Source: Bacteroidota bacterium (lineage in GTDB: Bacteria; Bacteroidota; Bacteroidia; Flavobacteriales; Flavobacteriaceae). From it: DNA of 64,000 nt. The stretch spans positions 52,246-116,245 of the forward strand of contig JAEWJM010000001.1 of NCBI GenBank assembly GCA_023386585.1. The letters run 5' to 3'. Below are positions 1-8,560 of the stretch, piece after piece; position 1 is the first letter of the stretch, and each line of letters starts with the position of its first letter. The position numbers and the translations under genes were made by a program. The notes beneath the pieces are model-generated. The model saw only the letters and a program-made list of their open reading frames with translations, did no database searches and was not told the DNA's origin.

Positions 1-346
1 TGACGATTGTCACTTCTGAAAGCATATTTGGCGAAGATTCAAGCCGGATGAAATATAGGTCCATATCAAAATCACCCTGAGTGAGCAAGAGCCGCGCGGC
101 CTTGAATTGAATGGAGGAAATCCGCAGGCTGTCGCCCTGTTTCGCCATCATTGTGAAATAACCGCCTTGTTTTGTTGTGACGCTTTTATCGGTCTGGATG
201 TTAGTGATTTCGATTCCCTCGAGGTTTTCCGAACGGGCGACAATTTTTCCTTTTAATAGTGTGCGCTCATCATCCTGCGCGAATGCCGACGGTGAAATAA
301 ACGACAAGAAAGAAACCAAAAAAAGCAGTCGGCTGCGGTGTTGCAT
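1..346 (-). CDS. CarboxypepD_reg-like domain protein (partial, 3' end outside window)
   Basis: The first 115 residues are visible; the gene runs off the left edge. It begins MQHRSRLLFLVSFLSF and has a typical signal peptide ending near AFAQ (about residue 24), so the product is exported. The next segment (LKGKIVARSENLEGIEITN...QTDKSVTTKQGGYF) has the pattern of the carboxypeptidase regulatory-like/TonB-plug-like beta-sandwich domain common in Bacteroidetes envelope proteins: 'kG.V.....l.gv.I.n......t.tdd.G.F'. What lies C-terminal is unknown, so a TonB-dependent receptor cannot be excluded, although the short spacing fits the smaller stand-alone family. It is divergent from the peptidase E gene. 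Family assignment is by pattern only. Confidence 0.6.
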   Translation of the reverse strand, partial: MQHRSRLLFLVSFLSFISPSAFAQDDERTLLKGKIVARSENLEGIEITNIQTDKSVTTKQGGYFTMMAKQGDSLRISSIQFKAARLLLTQGDFDMDLYFIRLESSPNMLSEVTIV

Positions 347-456
347 GCGGTAAAAGTATTTTATTGTTTGCCCAATAAAATATTAAGGCGCTTTTAAAAT
401 TATGTTAATGCACTTTTCTTAGATTGCAACGGAAGCCATATTTTTGGAAAAAAAAC

Positions 457-1164
457 ATGAAGCGACTCCTCATTGCAAGCACCTCAACTCTTCATGGCGG
501 AGGATATCTCGAATACCTGATGCCCGAAATCGAAAAACTTTTTGAAAATGCAAAACAGATAATTTTTGTCCCTTTTGCGCGGCCCGGCGGGATTTCGCAT
601 GACGATTACACACAGCGCGTAAGGGAAGCATTTTCGGCAATTGGCAAGGAAGTGCTCGGACTCCACGAATTTGACGATCCGAAAAAGGCAATCCGGGAAG
701 CTGAAGGCATTTTCACCGGCGGAGGCAATACTTTTTTGCTGGTTCGGCAACTTTACGAGTTGGAATTGATGGAACTAATGGCGAAAACAGTGAACGACGG
801 AACGCCTTATCTTGGCAGCAGCGCCGGAAGCAACATTTGCGGATTGACCATGCAGACGACCAATGACATGCCGATTGTCTTTCCATCTGATTTCAGGACA
901 ATGGGATTGATTCCGATGAATTTGAACCCGCATTATCTCGACGCCGACCTTCAATCGAAGCACATGGGGGAAACACGTGAAACAAGAATCAGGGAATTCC
1001 ACCAGTTTAACTCGATTCCGGTGCTTGGGCTCAGGGAAGGAAGCTGGCTGGATGTGAACGGTGAAAATATAATCCTGCGTGGCCGGTTTAGCGCGAGGTT
1101 GTTCCGAAAAGGCATCGATCCTGAGGAATTGGCTTCCGGAACCGATCTGGCGTTCATCAAATAA
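457..1164 (+). CDS. pepE: dipeptidase E (peptidase S51)
   Basis: Predicted cytoplasmic serine dipeptidase of family S51, which in enterobacteria cleaves Asp-X dipeptides. The 235-residue product has the class I glutamine amidotransferase-like fold. It shows an N-terminal strand MKRLLIASTS, the glycine-rich FTGGGNTF segment (about residues 86-93), and the nucleophile elbow GSSAGSN with Ser122 as probable nucleophile, close to Salmonella PepE Ser120. The NPHYLDAD segment carries the conserved His. An in-frame TTG 33 nt upstream would add 11 residues, but the ATG at 457 matches the family N-terminus and is preferred. No operon partner is evident; the next feature is a convergent tRNA. Confidence 0.9.
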   Translation: MKRLLIASTSTLHGGGYLEYLMPEIEKLFENAKQIIFVPFARPGGISHDDYTQRVREAFSAIGKEVLGLHEFDDPKKAIREAEGIFTGGGNTFLLVRQLYELELMELMAKTVNDGTPYLGSSAGSNICGLTMQTTNDMPIVFPSDFRTMGLIPMNLNPHYLDADLQSKHMGETRETRIREFHQFNSIPVLGLREGSWLDVNGENIILRGRFSARLFRKGIDPEELASGTDLAFIK

Positions 1165-1189
1165 TGGAAGCCGCTTCGCCCGGGCTCTC

Positions 1190-1286
1190 GCGTTAGCGGT
1201 TGAAGCGGCATCCTTTTTTTGATATCGGTTGAACCGATGAAATAAAGCGGAAAAAAAAGATACAGCGGAAAACGCGAAAAACGCCC
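1190..1286 (+). repeat. dispersed intergenic repeat, copy A
   Basis: Imperfect copy of a short intergenic element also seen at 25463-25525 (opposite strand), 28391-28461 and 53165-53271. Shared ends are GCGTTAGnGnTnGAAGC followed by (G)GCATCCTTTTTT on one side and AAAAGATnnCAGCGGAnA on the other. The middle contains an inverted repeat, ATCGGTT-GAACCGAT. It lies between convergent pepE and the tRNA-Gly terminator. Function is unknown. Confidence 0.5.
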
Positions 1287-1296
1287 AAAAAAATCC

Positions 1297-1326
1297 AAAA
1301 AAAAATCCCGGACAAGTATCCGGGAT
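1297..1326 (-). terminator. intrinsic terminator of tRNA-Gly(TCC)
   Basis: Read on the minus strand: an 8-bp perfect stem ATCCCGGA/TCCGGGAT with a 6-nt loop, then about eight T residues. It sits 3 nt after the 3' end of the tRNA. Confidence 0.85.
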
Positions 1327-1329
1327 CTG

Positions 1330-1402
<73 letters not shown>

Positions 1403-1446
1403 ATTATCACAACTTCAGCAACAGCGTCACATCGTGTTTGTGGGTG

Positions 1447-1478
1447 CAAATATAAATAATAACTTTTCTTCATTGCAA
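1447..1478 (-). promoter_or_regulatory. promoter of tRNA-Gly(TCC)
   Basis: On the minus strand, TATATTTG (1447-1454) matches the TAnnTTTG -7 box, and a TTG (1476-1478) lies 21 nt upstream. It is 44 nt before the tRNA 5' end. Confidence 0.5.
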
Positions 1479-1563
1479 ATTTTTTCAGCTAAAAAAATAA
1501 CCAATAAAAATTAGCTTAAAAAGTGAAATTTTTTTATAATATATTTACTTCAGAATCATCAAA

Positions 1564-2007
1564 ATGGAATTGATAAAAGAAATTTCCGCTTCTGCGACTT
1601 ATGCGGTACGGCATCCGGTTCTTCGGCCGGGAAAGCCGATCGACAGCTGCCACTTCGAAGGCGACGAGCTGCAATCGACGCACCATTTTGGGTTGTTTAC
1701 AGCCGGAACTCTCGCAGGCGTGGTGTCGATATTTGAAGCGTTGAATGCGCTTTTCGAAACGCCAAACCAACTCCAGCTTCGCGGAATGGCGGTTCTTCCT
1801 TCGTTTCAGAACAAAGGCTTCGGACACAAGCTTGTTGATAAATGCGAGGAATTCATTGCGGGCAAAGGCGGCGCGCTGCTGTGGTTCAACGCCCGGATTC
1901 TCGCGGTGCCGTTCTATCGGAAACTTGGTTATGAGATTATTGGCGCCGAATTCGAAATTGCCGGTGTTGGCCCGCATTATGTGATGTACAAGACAATTAC
2001 TTCCTGA
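1564..2007 (+). CDS. GNAT-family N-acetyltransferase
   Basis: A 147-residue protein with the GNAT core. It has a central strand LRGMAVLPSFQNKGFGHKLV, in which Q-N-K-G-F-G is the acetyl-CoA pyrophosphate-binding loop (Q/R-x-x-G-x-G/A), and the C-terminal ARILAVPFYRKLGYEIIG block typical of motif B. The substrate cannot be deduced; members acetylate small amines, amino acids or protein N-termini. The stop codon is one base before the start of the following L,D-transpeptidase gene, so the two are probably cotranscribed. No signal peptide is seen, so the protein is cytoplasmic. Confidence 0.85.
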   Translation: MELIKEISASATYAVRHPVLRPGKPIDSCHFEGDELQSTHHFGLFTAGTLAGVVSIFEALNALFETPNQLQLRGMAVLPSFQNKGFGHKLVDKCEEFIAGKGGALLWFNARILAVPFYRKLGYEIIGAEFEIAGVGPHYVMYKTITS

Positions 2008-2008
2008 A

Positions 2009-3586
2009 ATGTTCCGGCGCACTTTCCTGCTTCTGGTGTTTTTTACGGCTTTTGCCTGCAAGAAAAACGCGCCACCCGCGCCAATGCCAAAGCCGATTCA
2101 CACCGCGGCCATAAACAATGAAGGAATTGTCATCGACTCTTTGTTTGTTAAGCGGGTTGCCGACAGTACAACCGCTGCCTTCTATCGAAGCAATAATTTC
2201 AAATCGGTTTGGGACAATAAAAAAGATCGGGAGATTGTGACATTGGCGCTTTCGCGTGCTGATTTGGATGGACTTGACCCGAAAGACTATAGGGCAAAAG
2301 AATTGTTTTACCTTGAAAGCCGCTATGCCAAGCTGAACCAGCGAGAAATTGCCGAATACGATCTTAAACTGACGGTGAATCTCGCGAAATTTCTGCTTCA
2401 CATGATGCAAGGGAAACTCAATCCCCGTGAACTCTACAAAAACTGGGACCTGCCGCGGAAAAAGATTGACATCAACAGCATCATCGCAGAAGCAATTGTG
2501 GGCGATTCGCTCGAACAGGCAATTGCATCGGCCCGGCCAAAGCATTTTATGTACGCGAGCCTCCAACAAGGGCTGAGGCAAATTCGCACCTTGCCGAAAG
2601 ACCATTTCCGGCCCTTTGATACCGACATGAGAAAACTGTCCTGCAACGACACCAGCGAAATCGTGCTTCGGATAAAAAAGCGGCTAATTTACTGGAAAGA
2701 CCTTAAGAAATCGGATTCACTTACCAACCTCTATGATCACCAAATGTGCAACGCGGTAAAGCGGTTTCAGTCGCGGCACGGCTTGGCATCCGACGGAGTC
2801 ATCGGAAAAGCCACGTTGGAAGCGCTGAATTTTACGCGCGAAAAACGCAGGGAGCAGATTGTTGCAAACCTCGAACGGTGGCGCTGGTTTCCGCGGAATT
2901 TCAGCAATCACTACCTCATCGTGAACATTCCGGGTTATACGCTGCATGTTGTAAAGGACGGCGATACGGTAATGGAGAAACGGATTGTGGTGGGAAAACT
3001 TGAACGCCGTACACCGGTTCTGACATCGACCTTCAGCAATATTGTTTTTAACCCGACGTGGACGGTTCCGCCAACGATAATCAGGGAAGACCTCGTCCCA
3101 TCGGCTTCAAAGAACCGAAGTTATTTCGCCGAAAGGGAAATCGATATTTTCGATGGAAAAAATAACGCGGTGAATCCGGAAGCATGGAACCCGGCAAAAC
3201 CGGGAAACTACCGATATGTGCAACGTCCGGGTGACAACAATTCGCTGGGGAACGTAAAGTTCAATTTCCCGAACCATTATACGGTATATCTCCACGATAC
3301 GAATCACCGCGATTTCTTTGCCCGGAACAGGCGATCGCTGAGTTCCGGCTGTGTTCGCGTGGAAGATCCATTGCCGTTAGCCGAATACATGCTCGACAGC
3401 AAGGAATGGACGCTCGATAAGATTTTGGAAAAAATTGCGACTAAAGAGACGACTTACGTTAAAGTGCGAAACCACATAAATATCTACCAGCTCTACTGGA
3501 CAGCATGGAGTGAAAACGGCCAGCTCGTATTCAGGGACGACATTTATGCGCTCGACGGTGAGCTTTACGACCGCTTAAGAAACTAA
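2009..3586 (+). CDS. L,D-transpeptidase, YcbB/LdtD-type, lipoprotein
   Basis: A 525-residue predicted peptidoglycan L,D-transpeptidase. The N-terminus MFRRTFLLLVFFTAFAC is a lipoprotein signal with Cys17 at the lipobox, so the enzyme is probably membrane-anchored in the periplasm. A helical/scaffold region precedes a peptidoglycan-binding-1 domain (about 215-275, ending in the typical DGVIGKATLEALN). The YkuD catalytic domain follows, with HDTNHRDFF and the signature SLSSGCVRVED; Cys448 is the predicted nucleophile. Domain order fits E. coli LdtD (YcbB). It starts one base after the GNAT gene, and its 3' end overlaps by 12 nt the convergent gene for a second L,D-transpeptidase. Confidence 0.9.
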   Translation: MFRRTFLLLVFFTAFACKKNAPPAPMPKPIHTAAINNEGIVIDSLFVKRVADSTTAAFYRSNNFKSVWDNKKDREIVTLALSRADLDGLDPKDYRAKELFYLESRYAKLNQREIAEYDLKLTVNLAKFLLHMMQGKLNPRELYKNWDLPRKKIDINSIIAEAIVGDSLEQAIASARPKHFMYASLQQGLRQIRTLPKDHFRPFDTDMRKLSCNDTSEIVLRIKKRLIYWKDLKKSDSLTNLYDHQMCNAVKRFQSRHGLASDGVIGKATLEALNFTREKRREQIVANLERWRWFPRNFSNHYLIVNIPGYTLHVVKDGDTVMEKRIVVGKLERRTPVLTSTFSNIVFNPTWTVPPTIIREDLVPSASKNRSYFAEREIDIFDGKNNAVNPEAWNPAKPGNYRYVQRPGDNNSLGNVKFNFPNHYTVYLHDTNHRDFFARNRRSLSSGCVRVEDPLPLAEYMLDSKEWTLDKILEKIATKETTYVKVRNHINIYQLYWTAWSENGQLVFRDDIYALDGELYDRLRN

Positions 3587-4279
3587 CAAGCGGCTTTTCG
3601 TATTTACTGAAGGATGATAGATGAAAAGGCAGGATTTGTCTTTAATGGTATTGATAATCTTATTGGTCATTTCAACCGGTATTGCAGGACAACCCTGGCT
3701 TCTGCCAAGCCTGTTGTGATTTTTGATGAACGATTCCGATACATAATCGGCGCCATGCATCACAACCGAGCGGCTTCTTGCATTGTCATTCAATCCCTTT
3801 TCTAATCCATCCAGCCTTAGTGACATTCCGTGCTTGCCGGTATAAATTTCGCCGGTAGCGTAAAATCCCAGGCTGCTTTTATTGGATTCGTTTGCGTTCG
3901 AAAAGCTGGTGGCAAACTCCTCGCCTGTGTTCTTTCCGTGTGCAACAAGCGAATTAAACAAGATAGTCTGTGAATCAAGATCGATTACCCAAAGACGTTT
4001 CGTGTTAGACGACAGGCTGAAATCAACAATTGTCAGCAAGTCTTTTTTGACAAGCCCTTGTTCTTTTAACCGATAAAATCCGTTGAGCGCCTTTTTGAAG
4101 CTTGCGATCTTCGGCATTGCAAAATGATTCGCATTCAGATGGCTGTATATGTTCTCTGCCCTGACATCGGCGTCGGCCTTGGCAGTAACAGCGATAAATC
4201 GTTGGTTGTTCGATTTCACTTCGGTAACCGAATGTGACATCAGGAAAAATGCAATCAGTGGGAAAAATTTAAAAATCAT
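3575..4279 (-). CDS. murein L,D-transpeptidase catalytic domain protein (YkuD_2 type)
   Basis: A 234-residue protein of the short L,D-transpeptidase catalytic-domain family. A hydrophobic N-terminus (MIFKFFPLIAFFLM) suggests export. The catalytic region contains VVMHGADYV (His175) and the signature GRSQGCPAI with Cys197 as predicted nucleophile, preceded by the FSNANESNKSSLGFY and KHGMSLRLDGLE blocks of this subfamily. It differs clearly from the neighbouring larger YcbB-type enzyme and has no visible peptidoglycan-binding module. The gene is convergent with, and overlaps by 12 nt, the gene at 2009-3586, leaving no room for terminators. The 5' region holds a -7 box (4315-4322, minus strand). 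Confidence 0.85.
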   Translation of the reverse strand: MIFKFFPLIAFFLMSHSVTEVKSNNQRFIAVTAKADADVRAENIYSHLNANHFAMPKIASFKKALNGFYRLKEQGLVKKDLLTIVDFSLSSNTKRLWVIDLDSQTILFNSLVAHGKNTGEEFATSFSNANESNKSSLGFYATGEIYTGKHGMSLRLDGLEKGLNDNARSRSVVMHGADYVSESFIKNHNRLGRSQGCPAIPVEMTNKIINTIKDKSCLFIYHPSVNTKSRLLVS

Positions 4280-4314
4280 ATAATTTTCAGGTTAATAGTA
4301 AAGGCTTGGGGCGC

Positions 4315-4322
4315 CAAATATA
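4315..4322 (-). promoter_or_regulatory. -7 box of the YkuD_2 L,D-transpeptidase gene
   Basis: TATATTTG on the minus strand, 35 nt before the ATG, is a perfect TAnnTTTG match. No TTG occurs at the usual 17-23 nt spacing. Confidence 0.4.
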
Positions 4323-4495
4323 TTCTTTAAAACTACTTTTATATTATTTATCACAAAAAAAATACGTTTAACGGCAACTTTTATCGTCGAAAAGCGTACT
4401 TGAGCCCCGCCCTTGTCAAAAACAATACCAAACATATTGATTTTCAGACGGCTCATTAGAAAACGGAAGGATTACCGAATTATTATAAAATTATT

Positions 4496-4523
4496 TTGAA
4501 AATGTATAAAATATATACTTTTG
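4496..4523 (+). promoter_or_regulatory. promoter of the DUF5916 gene
   Basis: TTG (4496-4498), 17-nt spacer, TACTTTTG (4516-4523). The match lies over an in-frame TTG codon at 4521, which therefore cannot be the translation start; the ATG at 4542 is. Confidence 0.7.
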
Positions 4524-4541
4524 CTCCTCAAACATCACTTC

Positions 4542-6965
4542 ATGGCCCGCACCGGAATCCTATCGCTGCTCTTCATTTTGATGGTTTCTTCGGCTTTCGG
4601 GCAAAAGAAAACACTTCAGGCTGTTCGCGTTACGGAAAACATCTCGATAGACGGCCAACTTAGCGAACCGGCATGGCAGAACGCGCCGGTAGCCACCGAT
4701 TTCGTGATGTTTGCACCCGACAACGGGAAGCCTATCAGTCCGGAGAAAAAAACTGACGTCAAGATTCTTTTTGACGACAATGCCATCTACATCGGCGCAG
4801 TTATGATCGATGACGATCCGAGCAGAATCATGCGCGAAATGACCCAGCGCGACATCTTTGGCAGTGCCGACAATTTTGGGGTGTTTATAAACGGTTTCAA
4901 CGATGGCCAGCAGGATTTTCGATTTTTTGTCAGCGCCGCCGGTGTACAAATGGATTGTGTAACCACAACAAGCAACGGCGAAGATTATTCATGGGACGCG
5001 ATCTGGGACTCGCAAGTCACGATTACCGATTTTGGTTGGGTTGCCGAGATTCGAATACCTTATGCGGCGCTTCGGTTTTCCAATTCAGAAAAGCAAACCT
5101 GGGGTTTGAACATGTACCGTGAAATCCGCCGCGACCGCCACGAATACAGCTGGAATCGTATCGATACGAAAATCGGTTCCGAGCTCACTCAGTCCGGAAT
5201 CCTCGAAGGAATCGAAAATATCAAGCCGCCAACAAGGCTTTTCTTTATTCCTTACTCGTCGTATTACCTCAACACCAATAATACCGATACTGAAAATACG
5301 GTGAAAGTCGGCCTCGACATCAAATACGGCATCAGTGATTCCTTTACGCTCGATGCGATCCTCGTTCCCGATTTCGGCCAGACGCGGTATGACAACGTCG
5401 AGCTGAATCTGGGTCCGTTTGAGCAGCAGTTCAACGAAAACAGGCCTTTCTTTACCGAAGGAACCGATTTATTCAACAAGGGAAATCTTTTGTACAGCCG
5501 GCGAATCGGCGGAAGCCCTTCAACATTGCTGACCGATCCCAACCCCGATGTTATCGTCGAGAATCCGCCGACGGTGAACCTTCTCAACGCAATTAAAGTT
5601 TCAGGTCGCACAGAAGGCGGCCTCGGAATCGGAATCCTGAACGCGGTCACCGAGAAAACCTATGCCTATGCGCACAATCCGATCGATCATACCAGCTATC
5701 GGCGTGTAATCGAACCTTATACAAATTACAACGTATTGGTTTTTGACCAGCGCTTCAGAAAAAATTCTTCGGTTTCGCTTGTCAATACCAATGTTACCCG
5801 CGATGGTGAATTCCGCGATGCCAATGTATCGGCGTTTGTATTTGATCTCAATACGAAAAAGAATACCTATAATCTGTCCGGCGATTTTAAATACAGCTAC
5901 ATCAACGAGCTGGGTGACGCAGACGATAAAAAAGGAATCAACACTTCGCTCTATTTTGCCGATACCGCCGGAAAGTACCGCTACGGCGCGGGCGGACAGT
6001 ACGTTTCGAAAGATTTCGACGACAATGATCTTGGGATCAATTTCCTGACGCATTTCTATTCGCTTTATGTTAATGGAAGCTACAGAATCCTGAATCCGAA
6101 TAAATCGTTCAATGCTTTCTCCATCTACGCGAATGCCTATAGCGAATACGATAATTCAACCGGCCGAGTGCAGCAGGCGAATTTCAATTTCAACATCAAT
6201 TCGACAAATCATAAGAACGATTATTACGGAATAGGGTTCAACAGCCGCCCATTTGAAACCTACGATTTTTATGAGCCGCGTTTCGAGGGACGATTTGTTT
6301 ACATCCCGAAAAACGTCGGCGGATTTTTCTTCTTTTCATCGAATTACAACCGCAAGTTTGCCATCGATTTCCAGCCCTCGTTTACAATTACCGACGAAGC
6401 GCACCGCGAGACCTGGAGCCTGTATATCGAGCCGAGATACCGCTTTACGAACAGGATCACCGGAAATATCGCCTTCAATTTTACGAGGCAAAACAACAAT
6501 GTCGGATATGTCGACAACACTTATGTGGATGAAGCCACGCCGTTCGATATCATTTTTGCCAAACGCAACCGTTCGACTTACGTGGTTTCGGCCGGCGGAA
6601 AATACGCGATAAATAAAGACATGACGATCAATCTCAGCACTCGCTATTATTGGTCGTATGCCGAAAACAGAGCGTTTTTCAACCTCACGCCCGACGGCTA
6701 CCTTTCGCCGACGACTTATGATGGCAACATGAATTCGAATTTCAATACGTGGAATCTCGATTTGTCGTATTCGTGGTGGTTTGCGCCCGGAAGCCAGATT
6801 TCAGTGCTGTACCGAAACGACTCGAATACCTTCGTGCGCGAGATCAATACCGAGATCGGAAGTAACTTCCGCGGACTCTTCCAGGACAATCTGAACCACG
6901 TATTTTCAGTGAGCATCCGGTACTTTATCGACTACAACCAGGCAAAGAACTGGTTTAAAAAATAG
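4542..6965 (+). CDS. DUF5916 outer-membrane protein with N-terminal CBM9-like domain
   Basis: An 807-residue exported protein. A signal peptide (MARTGILSLLFILMVSSAFG, cleavage before Gln) is followed by a carbohydrate-binding family 9-like beta-sandwich (ISIDGQLSEPAWQNAP... to about residue 220) and a long beta-strand-rich C-terminal half. That half has alternating aromatic/polar strands ending in VSIRYFIDYNQ, as in outer-membrane barrels. This arrangement is the DUF5916 family, widespread in Bacteroidetes; its biochemical role is not established. The start was chosen because the promoter covers the only upstream in-frame candidate. It stands between a promoter and the independently promoted gpmI. 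Confidence 0.8.
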   Translation: MARTGILSLLFILMVSSAFGQKKTLQAVRVTENISIDGQLSEPAWQNAPVATDFVMFAPDNGKPISPEKKTDVKILFDDNAIYIGAVMIDDDPSRIMREMTQRDIFGSADNFGVFINGFNDGQQDFRFFVSAAGVQMDCVTTTSNGEDYSWDAIWDSQVTITDFGWVAEIRIPYAALRFSNSEKQTWGLNMYREIRRDRHEYSWNRIDTKIGSELTQSGILEGIENIKPPTRLFFIPYSSYYLNTNNTDTENTVKVGLDIKYGISDSFTLDAILVPDFGQTRYDNVELNLGPFEQQFNENRPFFTEGTDLFNKGNLLYSRRIGGSPSTLLTDPNPDVIVENPPTVNLLNAIKVSGRTEGGLGIGILNAVTEKTYAYAHNPIDHTSYRRVIEPYTNYNVLVFDQRFRKNSSVSLVNTNVTRDGEFRDANVSAFVFDLNTKKNTYNLSGDFKYSYINELGDADDKKGINTSLYFADTAGKYRYGAGGQYVSKDFDDNDLGINFLTHFYSLYVNGSYRILNPNKSFNAFSIYANAYSEYDNSTGRVQQANFNFNINSTNHKNDYYGIGFNSRPFETYDFYEPRFEGRFVYIPKNVGGFFFFSSNYNRKFAIDFQPSFTITDEAHRETWSLYIEPRYRFTNRITGNIAFNFTRQNNNVGYVDNTYVDEATPFDIIFAKRNRSTYVVSAGGKYAINKDMTINLSTRYYWSYAENRAFFNLTPDGYLSPTTYDGNMNSNFNTWNLDLSYSWWFAPGSQISVLYRNDSNTFVREINTEIGSNFRGLFQDNLNHVFSVSIRYFIDYNQAKNWFKK

Positions 6966-6966
6966 C

Positions 6967-6974
6967 TACCTTTG
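6967..6974 (+). promoter_or_regulatory. -7 box upstream of gpmI
   Basis: TACCTTTG, a perfect TAnnTTTG match 32 nt before the gpmI ATG. No well-placed TTG is seen. Confidence 0.45.
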
Positions 6975-7006
6975 CAGTCGGTTTCCGCCGCAAAATTCCC
7001 ATCATT

Positions 7007-8527
7007 ATGAATAAGAAAGTGATCCTGATGATCCTTGACGGATGGGGCAAATCGCCCGATTCGAAAGTATCCGCAATCGACAACGCCAACACCCCATTTA
7101 TCGACAGCCTTTATACGCGATACGCCAACGCGCAGCTGCGAACTGATGGACTCAACGTTGGGCTTCCTGAAGGACAAATGGGAAATAGTGAAGTCGGCCA
7201 CATGAACCTAGGCGCGGGACGCATCATTTATCAGGACCTTGCGAAGATCAATTTGGCAGTTGCCAATAATACGATGGGAAAGGAAAAAACGCTGGTGGAA
7301 GCTTTTGAATACGCCAAGCAGGGAAACCGTAAAGTGCATTTTCTCGGTTTGCTTTCCGATGGCGGCGTACATTCGCACATCAGCCATCTTTTTGCGCTTC
7401 TGGACGACGCTGAAAAAGCCGGTTTGGAAAAAGTATTCGTCCACGCATTTACCGACGGCCGCGACGTGGATCCAAAATCGGGAATAAACTTTCTAACGTC
7501 ATTGGAAAATCATATTGCCGGATCGCATGCAAAACTGGCATCGGCTGTTGGTCGGTATTATGCAATGGATCGCGACAAACGCTGGGAGCGCGTAAGGATC
7601 GCCTACGATTTACTGGTCAGCGGCATCGGAATGCCATCAGACGACATTGTTGCATCGGTTAGAAAAAGCTACGAGGAAGGCGTAACTGACGAATTCATCC
7701 GCCCTATCGTGATGACCGAAAACGGAAAACCTGTGGCTACCATCGAAGATGGCGATGTGGTGATTTTCTTTAACTTCCGCACTGATCGCGGCCGGCAGCT
7801 GACACAAGTGCTGACCCAGGCCGACATGCACGAATTCAACATGCACAAACTGTCGCTTTATTACGTGACAATGACCAATTACGACGACAATTTCGAAGGA
7901 ATCCGCGTAATTTACGATAAAGACAATATCACTGAGACTTTGGGTGAAATCCTCGAAAGAAATCACAAAACACAAATACGAATTGCCGAAACTGAGAAAT
8001 ATCCGCACGTGACATTTTTCTTTTCCGGCGGCCGAGAAGAGCCTTTCATTGGCGAAAAACGAATTTTATGCCCGTCGCCTAAAGTCGCAACCTACGATCT
8101 CAAACCGGAAATGAGCGCTTATGACCTGACTGCGGCACTGGTTCCGGAGCTCGAGGCGAAGTCGGCGGATTTTATCTGCCTGAATTTCGCAAACGGCGAT
8201 ATGGTTGGCCACACCGGATCGATGGAAGCCGCAATCAAAGCCTGCGAAGCCGTTGACATTTGTGTCCACAAAGTAATAACCGCCGCGCTTGCAAACGGAT
8301 ATACAACTTTGCTCATTGCCGACCATGGAAATTGCGAGACGATGATCAATCCGGATGGCTCGCCAAACACGGCGCACACAACGAATCCGGTGCCGATTAT
8401 ATTGATCGACAATGAGCTTCACGAAATTCACGACGGCATTCTGGGTGATCTGGCGCCGACAATACTTGAACTGATGGGGATTGAAAAGCCGATGTCGATG
8501 ACCCGGAATTCACTGCTGCATAAGTAG
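7007..8527 (+). CDS. gpmI: 2,3-bisphosphoglycerate-independent phosphoglycerate mutase
   Basis: Interconverts 3- and 2-phosphoglycerate in glycolysis and gluconeogenesis, in the cytoplasm, using two Mn2+ ions and a phosphoserine intermediate. The 506-residue length is normal for the family. Visible hallmarks are VILMILDGWG with Asp11, the phosphoserine motif MGNSEVGHMNLGAGR with Ser61, the HAFTDGRDVDP block, GRYYAMDRDKRWER, and the C-terminal metal site LLIADHGNCE followed by AHTTNPVP. It has its own -7 box and is followed, 33 nt later, by map with another -7 box. Confidence 0.97.
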   Translation: MNKKVILMILDGWGKSPDSKVSAIDNANTPFIDSLYTRYANAQLRTDGLNVGLPEGQMGNSEVGHMNLGAGRIIYQDLAKINLAVANNTMGKEKTLVEAFEYAKQGNRKVHFLGLLSDGGVHSHISHLFALLDDAEKAGLEKVFVHAFTDGRDVDPKSGINFLTSLENHIAGSHAKLASAVGRYYAMDRDKRWERVRIAYDLLVSGIGMPSDDIVASVRKSYEEGVTDEFIRPIVMTENGKPVATIEDGDVVIFFNFRTDRGRQLTQVLTQADMHEFNMHKLSLYYVTMTNYDDNFEGIRVIYDKDNITETLGEILERNHKTQIRIAETEKYPHVTFFFSGGREEPFIGEKRILCPSPKVATYDLKPEMSAYDLTAALVPELEAKSADFICLNFANGDMVGHTGSMEAAIKACEAVDICVHKVITAALANGYTTLLIADHGNCETMINPDGSPNTAHTTNPVPIILIDNELHEIHDGILGDLAPTILELMGIEKPMSMTRNSLLHK

Positions 8528-8535
8528 TTTATTCG

Positions 8536-8543
8536 TATTTTTG
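8536..8543 (+). promoter_or_regulatory. -7 box upstream of map
   Basis: TATTTTTG, a perfect TAnnTTTG match 18 nt before the map ATG. No TTG at standard spacing. Confidence 0.4.
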
Positions 8544-8560
8544 CCACTCAAAATTAAAAA

